Assembly: GCA_963705495.1 (NCBI GenBank)
Contig: CAVPJQ010000008.1
Coordinates: forward strand, 310,001 to 374,000
DNA length: 64,000 nucleotides
Direction: 5' to 3'
DNA from: DATBVX01 sp963705495
GTDB taxonomy: Bacteria > Pseudomonadota > Gammaproteobacteria > Steroidobacterales > Steroidobacteraceae
The position numbers were made by a program, and so were the translations under genes. Positions 45,195 to 54,100 of this stretch are shown here, in pieces. The notes below the pieces were generated by a model, which had not been told where the DNA came from, made no database searches, and saw only the letters and a list, made by a program, of their open reading frames with translations. The stretch's first letter is position 1; each line of letters opens with the position of its first letter.

Positions 45195-47716
45195 TCCTCG
45201 CGCAGGCCGGCTGCGAGCCGCGGGCTCGCGGCGCGCAGTGCAGGGTAGAGACTAGCGAGGACCGCGGCCGCGATCGCGATCAGCAGCGCATTGACGATCG
45301 GTCCGCCACTCACGTGCAGGTCGATATGCCAGCCGAAGGCGCGTCGATTGATCACCAGCACCAGCACTGCTGCCGTGAGCAGACCGGCTGGAATGGCAGC
45401 CAGGCCGGCAACGAGCCCGAGCAGCAACGCCTGCACGCTGATCAAAGCACTTGCACCACGCGGCGTGAGCCCGAGGGCGCGAAGCAGCGCCGTCTGTCGC
45501 GATCGTTCCAGGCCGTGAGCCAGCAACGCCGCAAACAAGCCCAGCATTGCGACGATCGCCGCGAGCCAGTAGAGCACGCTCGTGATTGCGAACGTGCGCT
45601 CGAAGATGTCCATCGACAGTTCGCGCAGTTCGCGGCCGGAGCGGATGAGCAGCGCCTGACTGGTGCGCGTGGACTCACGAACCGCGTCGATCACCTTCTG
45701 GTCCGGGTATCCCGCGCGCAGATACAGTCCAAGAGACGTCACTGCTTCGTCGTGCCAGATCCGCAGGTAATGCGCCCGATGCATCAACACCGTGCCGCGA
45801 TCGCTGCCGTACTCGCGGTAGATCCCCGCCACGGCGAAGGAGCGCCAGCCACTTGGTGTACGCAGCGATATGGAACTCCCCACCTTCACCGCATTGCGGT
45901 ACGCAAAGGATTCGGACACGAGCAGCGCGCCGGTATTGAAGGCGCTCCAGACATCCCGGGGCTGTCCGGCGACCAGCGTGATCCCCTCGAAACTGTGAGT
46001 CGCCGGTTGCAGCGCATCGAGCAGTATCGGACCGGGCACTGAATCGACGCTGACCCGGCGGCCGGCGCTGTGCTCCACGATGCCGGGAACCGCGAGCAGC
46101 CGTGCCACCACGTCGGGCTCGATCGAACGCTCGGGCCGCGCAAATCCCGGTCCCGGCGCCGTGATGTAGACATCGGCTCGCAGCGTGCGCGTGAGCCAGG
46201 CCTCCAGTGAGCTGCGAAAGCTCGACACCATCACGGCAATGCCGATGGTCGCGCTGATTGCCACACTCAGCGCCGCGACCGCAATGCCTGTTCGACTGAG
46301 CGAGCTGGCTGCACCGGTGAGCGCAAGTCGCCAGGTTGCGCCCATGCGATCGGCTGCGAATGCGGAAGCGAAGCTCGCGCCACGCAGCAGCGCGGGCGCG
46401 AGAAACGCGACGCTCAGCAGCAGAAGCAGCAGCGCTGCGAAGCCCACGAGCAAACTGCGGCTGGGAAGGAGCGCGAGCGATCCCCCGGCGATGACCAGGC
46501 CGGCGCTCGCGAAGGCGAGCGCGCTTGCACCGTGTGAGGCACGCGCTTCGAGCACCGAACGGCGCCAGCCCAGGTTGGGTGGGGATCGTGCGGCCTCCAG
46601 GCCCGGTGCCAGGGCTGCGATGACGGCAACGCCAATCCCGAGCGCAACTGCGATGCCGATTGACCACGGATCGACTGAGAGTTCGCGAACCGACAGCACG
46701 AAATACAGATCATTTATCGTGCGCGAGACCATGAGAAGGAGTGCGCGCGCGAGCTCGACACCGGCTGCCACGCCGAGCAAAGCACCCAGCGATCCAAGTG
46801 CCGCAGCCTCCAGCACCAGGACAGTCAGCACCTCGGTCCGCGTGACGCCGAGTGCGCGCAGCGTGCTGATCAATTCACGCCGCTGCACCACCGCGAAGCT
46901 GGCGCTGTTGAAGATCAGGAACGCGCTCACCAGCAGCGCGAGCAGGCTCAAGGCATGCAGGTTGGTCGTGAACGCGGCGGTCAGGCCCGAGAGCTCGCCG
47001 CTGCGCTGAGAGCTGGCTGTCACCCGCACATCGGCCGGCAGGAGCGCTTGCAGTGCGCGCAGCTGGCGGGCTCCAGGCTCGCCTTCTGTCACGCGTACGT
47101 CGATCCGCGAGAGACGTCCCAAGGCCCCAAACCACTCCTGCGCCGTCGCGATGTCGACGATCAGGACGCTGTCGAGCCCGGGCCGATCGTCGAGAGTCGC
47201 GAACAGTTTCCCCTGGTATTCGGTGCCGGCAATCTGGAGGCGAAATGGTGTGTGGGTACTCAAGCCGAGCGCCGCGACGCTGGCACGCGACGCCAGCGCC
47301 ATCCCCGGCTCGTTCATCCATTGCCGCAATGAGCCCATGCTTGCGCCACCCGGCAGGGCACTGAACTCACGCACGCGCGAGTCAGCGAGCATGTCGATCC
47401 CGAGCACGAGAACGCTGCGCCCGGCCACTTCGGCGTAGCCATCCACTACCGGTGCAAGCTCGATCCCCAGGCCCTGTATCCGCAGGCGCGCGTACAGGGC
47501 TTCGTCGAGACCAGTCGGGCCGCCGAGAACCTGATGAGTCGCGCGACCGTTCACAGTCTCGACCGACAGCCGCAATGCCCGCTCGGCACTTCGGGCAGCG
47601 AGATCGATGGCGGTGACGGTGGCCACGCCCAACCCCAGCCCGAGGACGGTGAGAAGCAGTTGCGCTGGGTGGCGCAGCAGGTGCCGCGCCGAGGCGCGCC
47701 AAAGCAGCGCGGTCAC
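45191..47716 (-). CDS. ABC transporter permease, FtsX/MacB type, fused double unit
   Basis: An 841-residue permease starting with GTG in a GTGA overlap with the ATPase stop. The N-terminal helix, a large periplasmic domain, three helices (about 255-375), a second anchor and helices in the middle, another periplasmic domain and three C-terminal helices form two fused FtsX-like units. VVQRRELISTLRALGVTRTEVL and RSRQTALLRALGLTPRGASAL are the coupling segments of the two halves. Such permeases export lipids, lipoproteins or peptides by a mechanotransmission route. It forms one operon with the ATPase upstream and the AttH-like lipoprotein downstream. Confidence 0.9.
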   Translation of the reverse strand: MTALLWRASARHLLRHPAQLLLTVLGLGLGVATVTAIDLAARSAERALRLSVETVNGRATHQVLGGPTGLDEALYARLRIQGLGIELAPVVDGYAEVAGRSVLVLGIDMLADSRVREFSALPGGASMGSLRQWMNEPGMALASRASVAALGLSTHTPFRLQIAGTEYQGKLFATLDDRPGLDSVLIVDIATAQEWFGALGRLSRIDVRVTEGEPGARQLRALQALLPADVRVTASSQRSGELSGLTAAFTTNLHALSLLALLVSAFLIFNSASFAVVQRRELISTLRALGVTRTEVLTVLVLEAAALGSLGALLGVAAGVELARALLLMVSRTINDLYFVLSVRELSVDPWSIGIAVALGIGVAVIAALAPGLEAARSPPNLGWRRSVLEARASHGASALAFASAGLVIAGGSLALLPSRSLLVGFAALLLLLLSVAFLAPALLRGASFASAFAADRMGATWRLALTGAASSLSRTGIAVAALSVAISATIGIAVMVSSFRSSLEAWLTRTLRADVYITAPGPGFARPERSIEPDVVARLLAVPGIVEHSAGRRVSVDSVPGPILLDALQPATHSFEGITLVAGQPRDVWSAFNTGALLVSESFAYRNAVKVGSSISLRTPSGWRSFAVAGIYREYGSDRGTVLMHRAHYLRIWHDEAVTSLGLYLRAGYPDQKVIDAVRESTRTSQALLIRSGRELRELSMDIFERTFAITSVLYWLAAIVAMLGLFAALLAHGLERSRQTALLRALGLTPRGASALISVQALLLGLVAGLAAIPAGLLTAAVLVLVINRRAFGWHIDLHVSGGPIVNALLIAIAAAVLASLYPALRAASPRLAAGLREE

Positions 47717-48387
47717 GACGCGAGCTCGTGAAGCTGGCCGTCCCTGAGCTCGAGCACACGATCAGCCATGGCGCGCGGGACCTGAGCGTGCGTGGCTAGG
47801 ATGAGGGTCGAGCCCCTGCCGCGTACCAGCTCGCACATCAGCTCCTGGATCTGCTCTCCAGTCTGCGCGTCCAGATTGCCAGTCGGTTCATCCGCCAGCA
47901 GCAGCCGGGGCTCATGCACCAGCGCGCGCGCAATCGCGACGCGCTGCTGCTCACCGCCCGACAGTACGTCCGTGGCACTCGTGAGTCGTGCGCCGAGGCC
48001 AACCTGCTCCAGCAACTCGCGCGCTCGCCGCCGGGCGGGGGTTCCGCGCACGCCATCGAGCTCGAGCGCGAGGCGCACGTTCTCCTCGACATTGAGTGTG
48101 GGGATCAGGTTGAAGAACTGATAGACGAAGCCGACGTGACGACGCCGGAAGCGCGTGCGCTCGGGCTCCCGAAGCTCGGAAATCACCGCGCCGTCGAACT
48201 CGATCGCCCCGGAATCGGGAGCATCGATGCCGCTGATCAGGTTGAGGAGGGTGGACTTGCCGGATCCGCTGCGCCCAACGATCGCTACGAATTCGCCATC
48301 CCTGATCTCGGCGTCGGCGCCCTCGAGCACCCGGTGCAGGCGTTCGCCTTCACGAAAGCTTCGACACACGGCGCGCAGCTTGAGCAC
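47713..48387 (-). CDS. ABC transporter ATP-binding protein, LolD/MacB type
   Basis: A 224-residue ATPase if started at the GTG at 48387 (VLKLRAVCRSF), which gives the usual length for the LolD/MacB/FtsE group; a longer frame reaches 48537 but its extra N-terminus is unlike the family. Walker A GRSGSGKST lies at 38-46, with Q-loop FVYQFFNLIPTL, signature LSGGEQQR, Walker B LLLADEPTGNLD and H-loop LATHAQ. It supplies ATP hydrolysis for the adjacent FtsX-type permease. The start codon is moderately certain. Confidence 0.9.
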   Translation of the reverse strand: MLKLRAVCRSFREGERLHRVLEGADAEIRDGEFVAIVGRSGSGKSTLLNLISGIDAPDSGAIEFDGAVISELREPERTRFRRRHVGFVYQFFNLIPTLNVEENVRLALELDGVRGTPARRRARELLEQVGLGARLTSATDVLSGGEQQRVAIARALVHEPRLLLADEPTGNLDAQTGEQIQELMCELVRGRGSTLILATHAQVPRAMADRVLELRDGQLHELAS

Positions 48388-48571
48388 ATTCCATCCATAT
48401 CCGTCGTTAGACGCGCACTTATCGTCCCCGATCCACTTGGTCGGCCACAAGGCTGAACGCCGCGATCCGGTTGTCTTAAGGGTTTTCCGATCTGGCTGAT
48501 GCACCGCGCGTGGGGGTATACGTAACGCCCGTAACATTTCGACTCAGATAATCGTGGCGGAGGATTCAGTC

Positions 48572-48844
48572 ATGGCAGAGCCGCGCAACCCCAACCAGAA
48601 TTCGACACCCGCCAAGCCGAGTCGCATTCGCAAGCCAAAGGCCGCCAAGGCGACACCCGAAGTGCCGCCGGCCTCGGCCGAACTGACAAGCATCACGAAG
48701 AGCGATCGCCAGGCGATGATTGCAACCGCGGCGTATTACCGCGCCGAGAAGCGTCACTTCGCGCCGGGCAGCGAACTCGAGGACTGGACTGCCGCTGAAG
48801 CGGAAATTGATGCGCTCTTGATGCTGGGCGACCGGCATTCCTGA
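48572..48844 (+). CDS. DUF2934-domain small protein
   Basis: A 90-residue protein. GGAGG lies about 9 bases before the ATG at 48572, preferred to a GTG at 48554. The N-terminus is Pro/Lys/Ala-rich and basic (KPSRIRKPKAAKATP). The C-terminal 40 residues (IATAAYYRAEKRHFAPGSELEDWTAAEAEID) match DUF2934, a short domain found in many proteobacterial small proteins of unknown function. It stands alone, divergent from the ABC operon. A GATAAT hexamer at 48547-48552 could be its -10. Confidence 0.75.
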   Translation: MAEPRNPNQNSTPAKPSRIRKPKAAKATPEVPPASAELTSITKSDRQAMIATAAYYRAEKRHFAPGSELEDWTAAEAEIDALLMLGDRHS

Positions 48845-48920
48845 TCGATCAGTTCGTATGGACCGATGAATCCCCTGACGTGTGGGTGTCAGGGCCCGTT
48901 CCCTGGGCGCTGTTGGAAAA

Positions 48921-48936
48921 TTGACAGCGTTGTCAA
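48921..48936. promoter_or_regulatory. LacI-family operator upstream of the GH3 gene
   Basis: TTGACAGCGTTGTCAA is a near-perfect dyad of the TGACA-n4-TGTCA class bound by many LacI-family sugar regulators. It lies 85 bases before the GH3 gene and matches a second site at 52712-52727 in 14 of 16 positions. The TTGACA half could serve as a -35 box, which would give direct repression. The adjacent LacI protein is the probable binder. Confidence 0.75.
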
Positions 48937-49021
48937 AGCCATGTGATCCTCGCGCGCGCTTGGCGTCTCATCAAGACAAACTATTCGCAGGCGGCTGGCT
49001 TCGGTGAACCTGAATTCCGCG

Positions 49022-51595
49022 ATGAGTATTTCATGTCGGCGGACCGCCGCCATCCTGTGCGCGGTCCTCCCGCTCGGGTCCTTGGGCTGCACGTCGCGCG
49101 ATGCCGCCGACCCGAAACGTGCTGTCGCACAGGCGCCAGTTGCCCCGGGCACGGCGCATCCCTCGCTTTGGCCCGAAACCAAGAGCCCTTTGCCGCCTGA
49201 CGCCGCACTCGAGCAGCGCATCACGCAGCTGCTCACTTCAATGTCGCTCGAAGACAAGGTAGGGCAAATCATCCAGGCGGACGTCGCCAGCGTAACGCCT
49301 GAAGAGGTGCATCGTTACCGGCTCGGGTCAGTGCTCAACGGTGGCAACTCAGGCCCGGGCGGCGATGACTTCGCGCCGGCACCCGCGTGGCTGGCCGCCG
49401 CCGATGCGTATTACCTCGCGTCCGTGGACAAGAGCGACGGCGCGGCGGGGATTCCGGTCCTTTGGGGTCTGGACGCGGTGCACGGTCACGCGAACATCAT
49501 CGGGGCCACGATTTTTCCTCACAACATTGCACTCGGCGCGACGCACGACGTGGAGCTCATCCGCGAGATTGGTGCCGTCACTGCCAAAGAGATGCGTGTC
49601 ACCGGCCAGGAGTGGAATTTCGGCCCGACGCTCGCGGTGGTTCGCGACGATCGCTGGGGGCGCACCTACGAGTCGTACTCGGAGGACCCCGAAATCGTGC
49701 GCTCCTTCGCCGCCGCGATGGTGACCGGCTTGCAGGGTGAGCCGGGCAGCGCAGACTTCCTGCGTCCACCGCACGTGATTTCCACCGCCAAGCACTTCCT
49801 CGGTGACGGCGGAACCGCCGAGGGTCGCGACCAGGGCGACAACCCGGCGAGCGAGTCGCAGTTGCGTGACATCCACGCCGCGGGATATCCCGCCGCAATC
49901 GCCGCCGGCGTGCAGTCGGTAATGGTGTCGTACTCGAGCTGGCAGGGCGTGAAGATGCACGGCAACGCCAGCCTCCTTACCGACGTGCTGAAGGGGCGCA
50001 TGGGATTTGATGGCATCGTCGTGAGTGACTGGAACGCTCACGGCCAGGTGCCCGGGTGCACGACGTTCAGTTGTCCGGCGGCGCTGATTGCCGGTCTTGA
50101 CATGTTCATGGCACCCGACAGCTGGAAGCGGCTCTATGAGAACACGCTGTCGCAGGCACGTTCCGGCGAGGTTCCGGCCGCTCGACTCGACGATGCCGTG
50201 CGCCGCATCCTGCGCGTCAAGCTCCGATCTGGGCTGTTCGAGGCTGGCAAGCCGTCCTCGCGCCCGCTGGCGGGTCAGTTCGCACTCCTCGGGGCGCCAG
50301 AGCATCGTGCGGTAGCGCGCCGCGCGGTGCGTGAATCGCTCGTCCTGCTGAAAAACGCTGGGCAGGTGCTGCCCCTCAATCCGCGGCAACGCGTCCTGGT
50401 CGCCGGTAATGGCGCCGACGACATCGCCAAGCAGTCGGGAGGCTGGACACTCTCGTGGCAGGGCACGGGCACGACGCGATCCCAGTTTCCCAATGCTCAA
50501 TCCATCTATGAAGGGATCCGCGCAGCCGTGAAGACGGCGGGCGGTGTCACCGAACTGAACAGTCAAGGCGCCTATGCCACTCGACCCGATGTTGCGATTG
50601 TCGTGTTCGGCGAGAACCCGTACGCGGAATTTCAGGGTGATTTGCTCGATGTGGAATATTCACCCGGTGACAAGAGCGATCTCGCTCTGCTGAAGAAACT
50701 CGGTGGCGAAGGCATTCCGGTGGTCGCGGTGTTCCTCTCCGGCCGGCCGCTCTGGGTGAATCCCGAGATCAATGCTTCGAGCGCGTTTGTGGCCGCCTGG
50801 CTTCCAGGATCGGAGGGCGGCGGCGTGGCGGATATGTTATTTCGCAAGCCGGATGGCAGCGTGAACCATGATTTCACTGGAAAGCTCTCGTTCTCATGGC
50901 CGCGAACTCCGAACCAGGTGAGCGTGAACACGGGCGACGGTGGCGAGAGTCCGCTGTTCGCGTACGGTTACGGTCTCAGCTATGCGAATTCCGTCGAGCT
51001 CGCACCGCTGTCGGAAGACGTGCCGCGCCGGGTTGCGGCGAGCATCGATTCGCGCACCTTCTTTGCCAAGGGCAGGCTCGGTCGTGGCTGGCGAATGTTC
51101 GTGCAGGAAGGCACTGGTCCGCGCATCGAACCCAGTGGCACACGGCGGGGCACCGATAGCGGGAGCCTCGAAGTCCTCGCCGAAGATCGCGCGGCGCAGG
51201 AGGATTCACGCGCGGTGCGCTGGAATGGCAGAGCGTCGGCGATATTTGGCATCGAGGGCGCCGCTCCGATCGATCTGCAGCGCGAGACGAACGGCGAACT
51301 GTCGCTGGCATTCGACTATCGCGTTACGGTCGCGCCGACCGCCGAGGTGCTGGTCTCGATCGAGTGTGGCATCGGATGCAAGGGCAGCGTACCCATCGGC
51401 CATGCGCTGAAGAGCACGCCACGCGCTGAGTGGCGCACCCTGAAAATCCTGCTGAGCTGCTTCCAGAGCGCGGGCGCAGACATGAAGAAAGTCAGCGCTC
51501 CACTCGCGCTGGGCACGGCGGGAAAGCTGAGCCTGAGCATCACCAACGTGCGCCTGGAGACCGGCAAGGCCGACGTGCTCGCCTGCGCACGGTAA
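49022..51595 (+). CDS. GH3 beta-glucosidase/exo-beta-glucanase, exported
   Basis: An 857-residue glycoside hydrolase family 3 enzyme. Signal peptide or lipoprotein-like start (MSISCRRTAAILCAVLPLGSL, then GCTS; a non-ideal lipobox). The GH3 N-domain carries GIPVLWGLDAVHG, KHFLGDGGT and GFDGIVVSDWNAHG, whose Asp336 is the nucleophile. The C-domain has SLVLLKNAGQVLPL and VAVFLSGRPLW. The last 220 residues form an extra beta-sandwich found in ExoP-type marine/soil glucan hydrolases. It should release glucose from beta-glucans in the periplasm or at the surface. A LacI operator lies upstream and the LacI gene is immediately downstream. A GTG at 49004 is an alternative start. Confidence 0.9.
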   Translation: MSISCRRTAAILCAVLPLGSLGCTSRDAADPKRAVAQAPVAPGTAHPSLWPETKSPLPPDAALEQRITQLLTSMSLEDKVGQIIQADVASVTPEEVHRYRLGSVLNGGNSGPGGDDFAPAPAWLAAADAYYLASVDKSDGAAGIPVLWGLDAVHGHANIIGATIFPHNIALGATHDVELIREIGAVTAKEMRVTGQEWNFGPTLAVVRDDRWGRTYESYSEDPEIVRSFAAAMVTGLQGEPGSADFLRPPHVISTAKHFLGDGGTAEGRDQGDNPASESQLRDIHAAGYPAAIAAGVQSVMVSYSSWQGVKMHGNASLLTDVLKGRMGFDGIVVSDWNAHGQVPGCTTFSCPAALIAGLDMFMAPDSWKRLYENTLSQARSGEVPAARLDDAVRRILRVKLRSGLFEAGKPSSRPLAGQFALLGAPEHRAVARRAVRESLVLLKNAGQVLPLNPRQRVLVAGNGADDIAKQSGGWTLSWQGTGTTRSQFPNAQSIYEGIRAAVKTAGGVTELNSQGAYATRPDVAIVVFGENPYAEFQGDLLDVEYSPGDKSDLALLKKLGGEGIPVVAVFLSGRPLWVNPEINASSAFVAAWLPGSEGGGVADMLFRKPDGSVNHDFTGKLSFSWPRTPNQVSVNTGDGGESPLFAYGYGLSYANSVELAPLSEDVPRRVAASIDSRTFFAKGRLGRGWRMFVQEGTGPRIEPSGTRRGTDSGSLEVLAEDRAAQEDSRAVRWNGRASAIFGIEGAAPIDLQRETNGELSLAFDYRVTVAPTAEVLVSIECGIGCKGSVPIGHALKSTPRAEWRTLKILLSCFQSAGADMKKVSAPLALGTAGKLSLSITNVRLETGKADVLACAR

Positions 51596-51657
51596 GTGCG
51601 CGGAGCGCTGATATGCGCGCTAGACTCGATGCTTCATTGCGCGCCGAATAAGCACAT

Positions 51658-52671
51658 ATGCGCCGGAAAACCATCGACGACGTTGCCAAGGCGGCCGGCG
51701 TCGCGATCAAGACCGTTTCCCGCGTCCTCAATGACGAGCCGAATGTCAAGGAAGAGACTCGCGCACGGGTGCTCGCGGTCGTCAAGGAACTCAACTATCA
51801 CCCGAGTCTTTCGGCGCGCAGCCTCGCGGGTAATCGTTCGTACCTGATCGCCCTCGTGTACGAGAATCCGAGCGCGAACTACATCGTGGACGTACAGCAC
51901 GGTGCCATGGAGCGGTGTCGCGAAGAGCGATTTCAGCTATTCGTGCATCAATGCAGCGGCCGCGGCGAGGAACTGGCGCGGGAGATCACCGGCCTGGTGG
52001 ATCAGACGCGCGCCGATGGCATGGTCGTCACGCCGCCGCTCAGCGAGTCGGCGGACCTGATTGCTGCGCTCGACCAACGCTCGCTGCCTTTCGTGCGCAT
52101 CGCGCCCAATGAGAAACCGCACCGCACGCCCTACGCGGACATGGACGATGAGAGCGCGGCATTCGAAATGGCTGAATACCTGATCGGCCTCGGGCACCGA
52201 CGCATCGGCTTCATCAAGGGACATCCCGAGCACTTCGCGAGCGGTCAGCGCCTGAAGGGATTTCGCGCTGCGCTTCAGCGCCACGGCATCCCTTACGAGC
52301 CCGACAACGTCAAGGACGGTCTGTTTGAGTTCGAGTCAGGACGCGAAGCTGGGCGCCAGCTCCTCACGATGGCAAAACCGCCGACCGCCATTTTCGCGAG
52401 CAACGATGACATGGCGGCGGGCGTAATGATGGTTGCACACGAAATGGGCATCGAGATTCCCAGGCAGCTATCCGTTGCCGGGTTCGACGACACGTACATC
52501 GCCAGGGCGGTATGGCCGCAGCTCACGACCGTCCATCAGCCGAGCTACGACCTCGCCTATTCCGCCACCGACCTGCTCCTGCAGATGCTCAAGACCCAAA
52601 AGGTGCCCAAACCGGTCAGGCTCGGATACCGTCTGGTCTGCCGGGCTTCGACCGCTCCCCCGTTGCCCTAG
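51658..52671 (+). CDS. LacI-family transcriptional regulator
   Basis: A 337-residue regulator with a classical N-terminal helix-turn-helix (TIDDVAKAAGVAIKTVSRVLN), hinge helix (SARSLAGNRS) and a periplasmic-binding-protein-like effector domain (ALVYENPSANYIVDVQHGAME, GHRRIGFIKGHPEHFASGQR, FASNDDMAAGVMMVAHEMG, VAGFDDTYIARAVWP). It lies 62 bases after the GH3 gene and ahead of the glucokinase. By position it should bind the two TGACAGCG-type dyads and respond to a glucoside or glucose-derived effector, as its Xanthomonas relatives do. Confidence 0.92.
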   Translation: MRRKTIDDVAKAAGVAIKTVSRVLNDEPNVKEETRARVLAVVKELNYHPSLSARSLAGNRSYLIALVYENPSANYIVDVQHGAMERCREERFQLFVHQCSGRGEELAREITGLVDQTRADGMVVTPPLSESADLIAALDQRSLPFVRIAPNEKPHRTPYADMDDESAAFEMAEYLIGLGHRRIGFIKGHPEHFASGQRLKGFRAALQRHGIPYEPDNVKDGLFEFESGREAGRQLLTMAKPPTAIFASNDDMAAGVMMVAHEMGIEIPRQLSVAGFDDTYIARAVWPQLTTVHQPSYDLAYSATDLLLQMLKTQKVPKPVRLGYRLVCRASTAPPLP

Positions 52672-52711
52672 CACGCTCGCCAGCCTCATTCACAAAATGT
52701 TGCGAAAAAAC

Positions 52712-52727
52712 TTGACAGCGCTGTCAC
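52712..52727. promoter_or_regulatory. LacI-family operator upstream of the glucokinase gene
   Basis: TTGACAGCGCTGTCAC contains the perfect 14-base palindrome TGACAGCGCTGTCA (52713-52726). It lies 40 bases after the LacI gene and 210 bases before the glucokinase start. Its TTGACA end could be a -35 box. Together with the site at 48921 it defines a small local regulon. Confidence 0.8.
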
Positions 52728-52936
52728 AGTATTGAGAATCAGCACCTAGCACGAGTGGTTCAGGTGGGGCGCGGGCGTAAGCAACTCAACCAAGACGGCT
52801 GCGACCCTCCACGATCGATCGGGGCGGGTGGTTCGGCGGCTCCCCCTTATTTCCTCGCCGTCCGGATCACCCGGTCCGAGCCGACCAGCGGAGCGCTGCG
52901 ATCCCGACGCGCGACTCGAGGAGTCTCGAACTGATC

Positions 52937-53938
52937 ATGAAACGCCCGCATCGAGGTGCGTTGGGCCTGATCGCCGACATCGGGGGCACCAACATCCGCA
53001 TTGCATTGACGGCCCTGAATGGCGCCGGACCGGTGCGAGTGCTGGAGCCGAAATACTTTCGCACGGCTGACTTTCGCAGCGTCCTTGAAGTCGTTCAAAC
53101 CTACCTGTCGCAGGTCTCCGAAGCGCCACGCTGTGCGGCGTTTGCGCTCGCCGGAATCGTGCGTGGTGGCCAGGTGAGCATCACCAATTGCACGTGGGAT
53201 TTCTCCATCGACCAGGCACGCGAAGAACTCGGTCTCGAGCAGCTGCTGGCCGTAAATGACTTCGAGGCCATCAGCTGGGCGCTGCCGGAGCTCGGCCGCG
53301 AGGATCTCGTCAACGTCGGCGGCGAACAAGCCGCCAGCCTTCCAGCGAGCGGAACCGTTGTCGTGCTGGGGCCGGGTACGGGCCTGGGCGTGAGCGCGCT
53401 GCAGATCAATTCCGGTGAGCCGGTCGTGTTCGCCACCGAAGGGGGACACGTCGGGCTCGCGCCGGGAGACGATGAAGAGATGGAGGTATTGCGCTGCTTG
53501 CAGCAGCGCTTCGGGCGCGTGTCTTACGAGCGCGTGCTGTCAGGCCAGGGACTTTCCAACCTGTATTCGATTCTCTGTGCACTCGATGATCGCGAGTCCA
53601 ATGGCACCAGCCCGGAACAGATCACGAGCGCGGCGCTGAGCGGCCAGGACGACATGAGCGTGCGGGCAGTGCGCCTCTTCTGTGAGCTGCTGGGTGGATT
53701 CGCGGGCGACGCCGCACTGATGTTCGGAGCTTGGGATGGCGTCTACCTGGCCGGTGGGCTGGTCACAGCGCTGATCGACCCACTGCGCAACGGTGCCTTC
53801 CGTCAACGATTCGAGGACAAGGGCCGATTTTCACAAGTCCTGGCGTCCGTCCCGACTACAGCCATCCTGCGATCAGACCTCGGGCTGGTGGGTGCCGCCC
53901 GGGCGCTGCGGACCTCCCTCAGCAAAACTCGAAATTAG
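52937..53938 (+). CDS. glk: Glucokinase (ROK-independent bacterial type)
   Basis: A 333-residue protein of the E. coli Glk type. The phosphate-binding start LIADIGGTNIRIAL lies at residues 10-23. CTWDFSIDQAREELG, AVNDFEAISWALP, GPGTGLGVSAL, ATEGGHVGLAPGDDEE and YLAGGLVTALIDPL follow in family order. It phosphorylates cytoplasmic glucose with ATP. AGGAG lies upstream of the ATG. The 265-base leader contains a LacI operator but otherwise no gene. It fits as the step after glucose release by the GH3 enzyme. Confidence 0.92.
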   Translation: MKRPHRGALGLIADIGGTNIRIALTALNGAGPVRVLEPKYFRTADFRSVLEVVQTYLSQVSEAPRCAAFALAGIVRGGQVSITNCTWDFSIDQAREELGLEQLLAVNDFEAISWALPELGREDLVNVGGEQAASLPASGTVVVLGPGTGLGVSALQINSGEPVVFATEGGHVGLAPGDDEEMEVLRCLQQRFGRVSYERVLSGQGLSNLYSILCALDDRESNGTSPEQITSAALSGQDDMSVRAVRLFCELLGGFAGDAALMFGAWDGVYLAGGLVTALIDPLRNGAFRQRFEDKGRFSQVLASVPTTAILRSDLGLVGAARALRTSLSKTRN

Positions 53939-54100
53939 GCGTCATCGCGCAGACTCCCGATCGACGCTGGGTCATGCTCCTCCGTAGCCGGGGGCTGCGA
54001 AGGCGATCTACGCGTCCGGATTTGGAGCGTTTCGCTGCACTGCGTGATTTTTCGCCTTGGCCCGCTAGAATGCGCGCCCTCGGCAGGTCGAGGTCATCAA

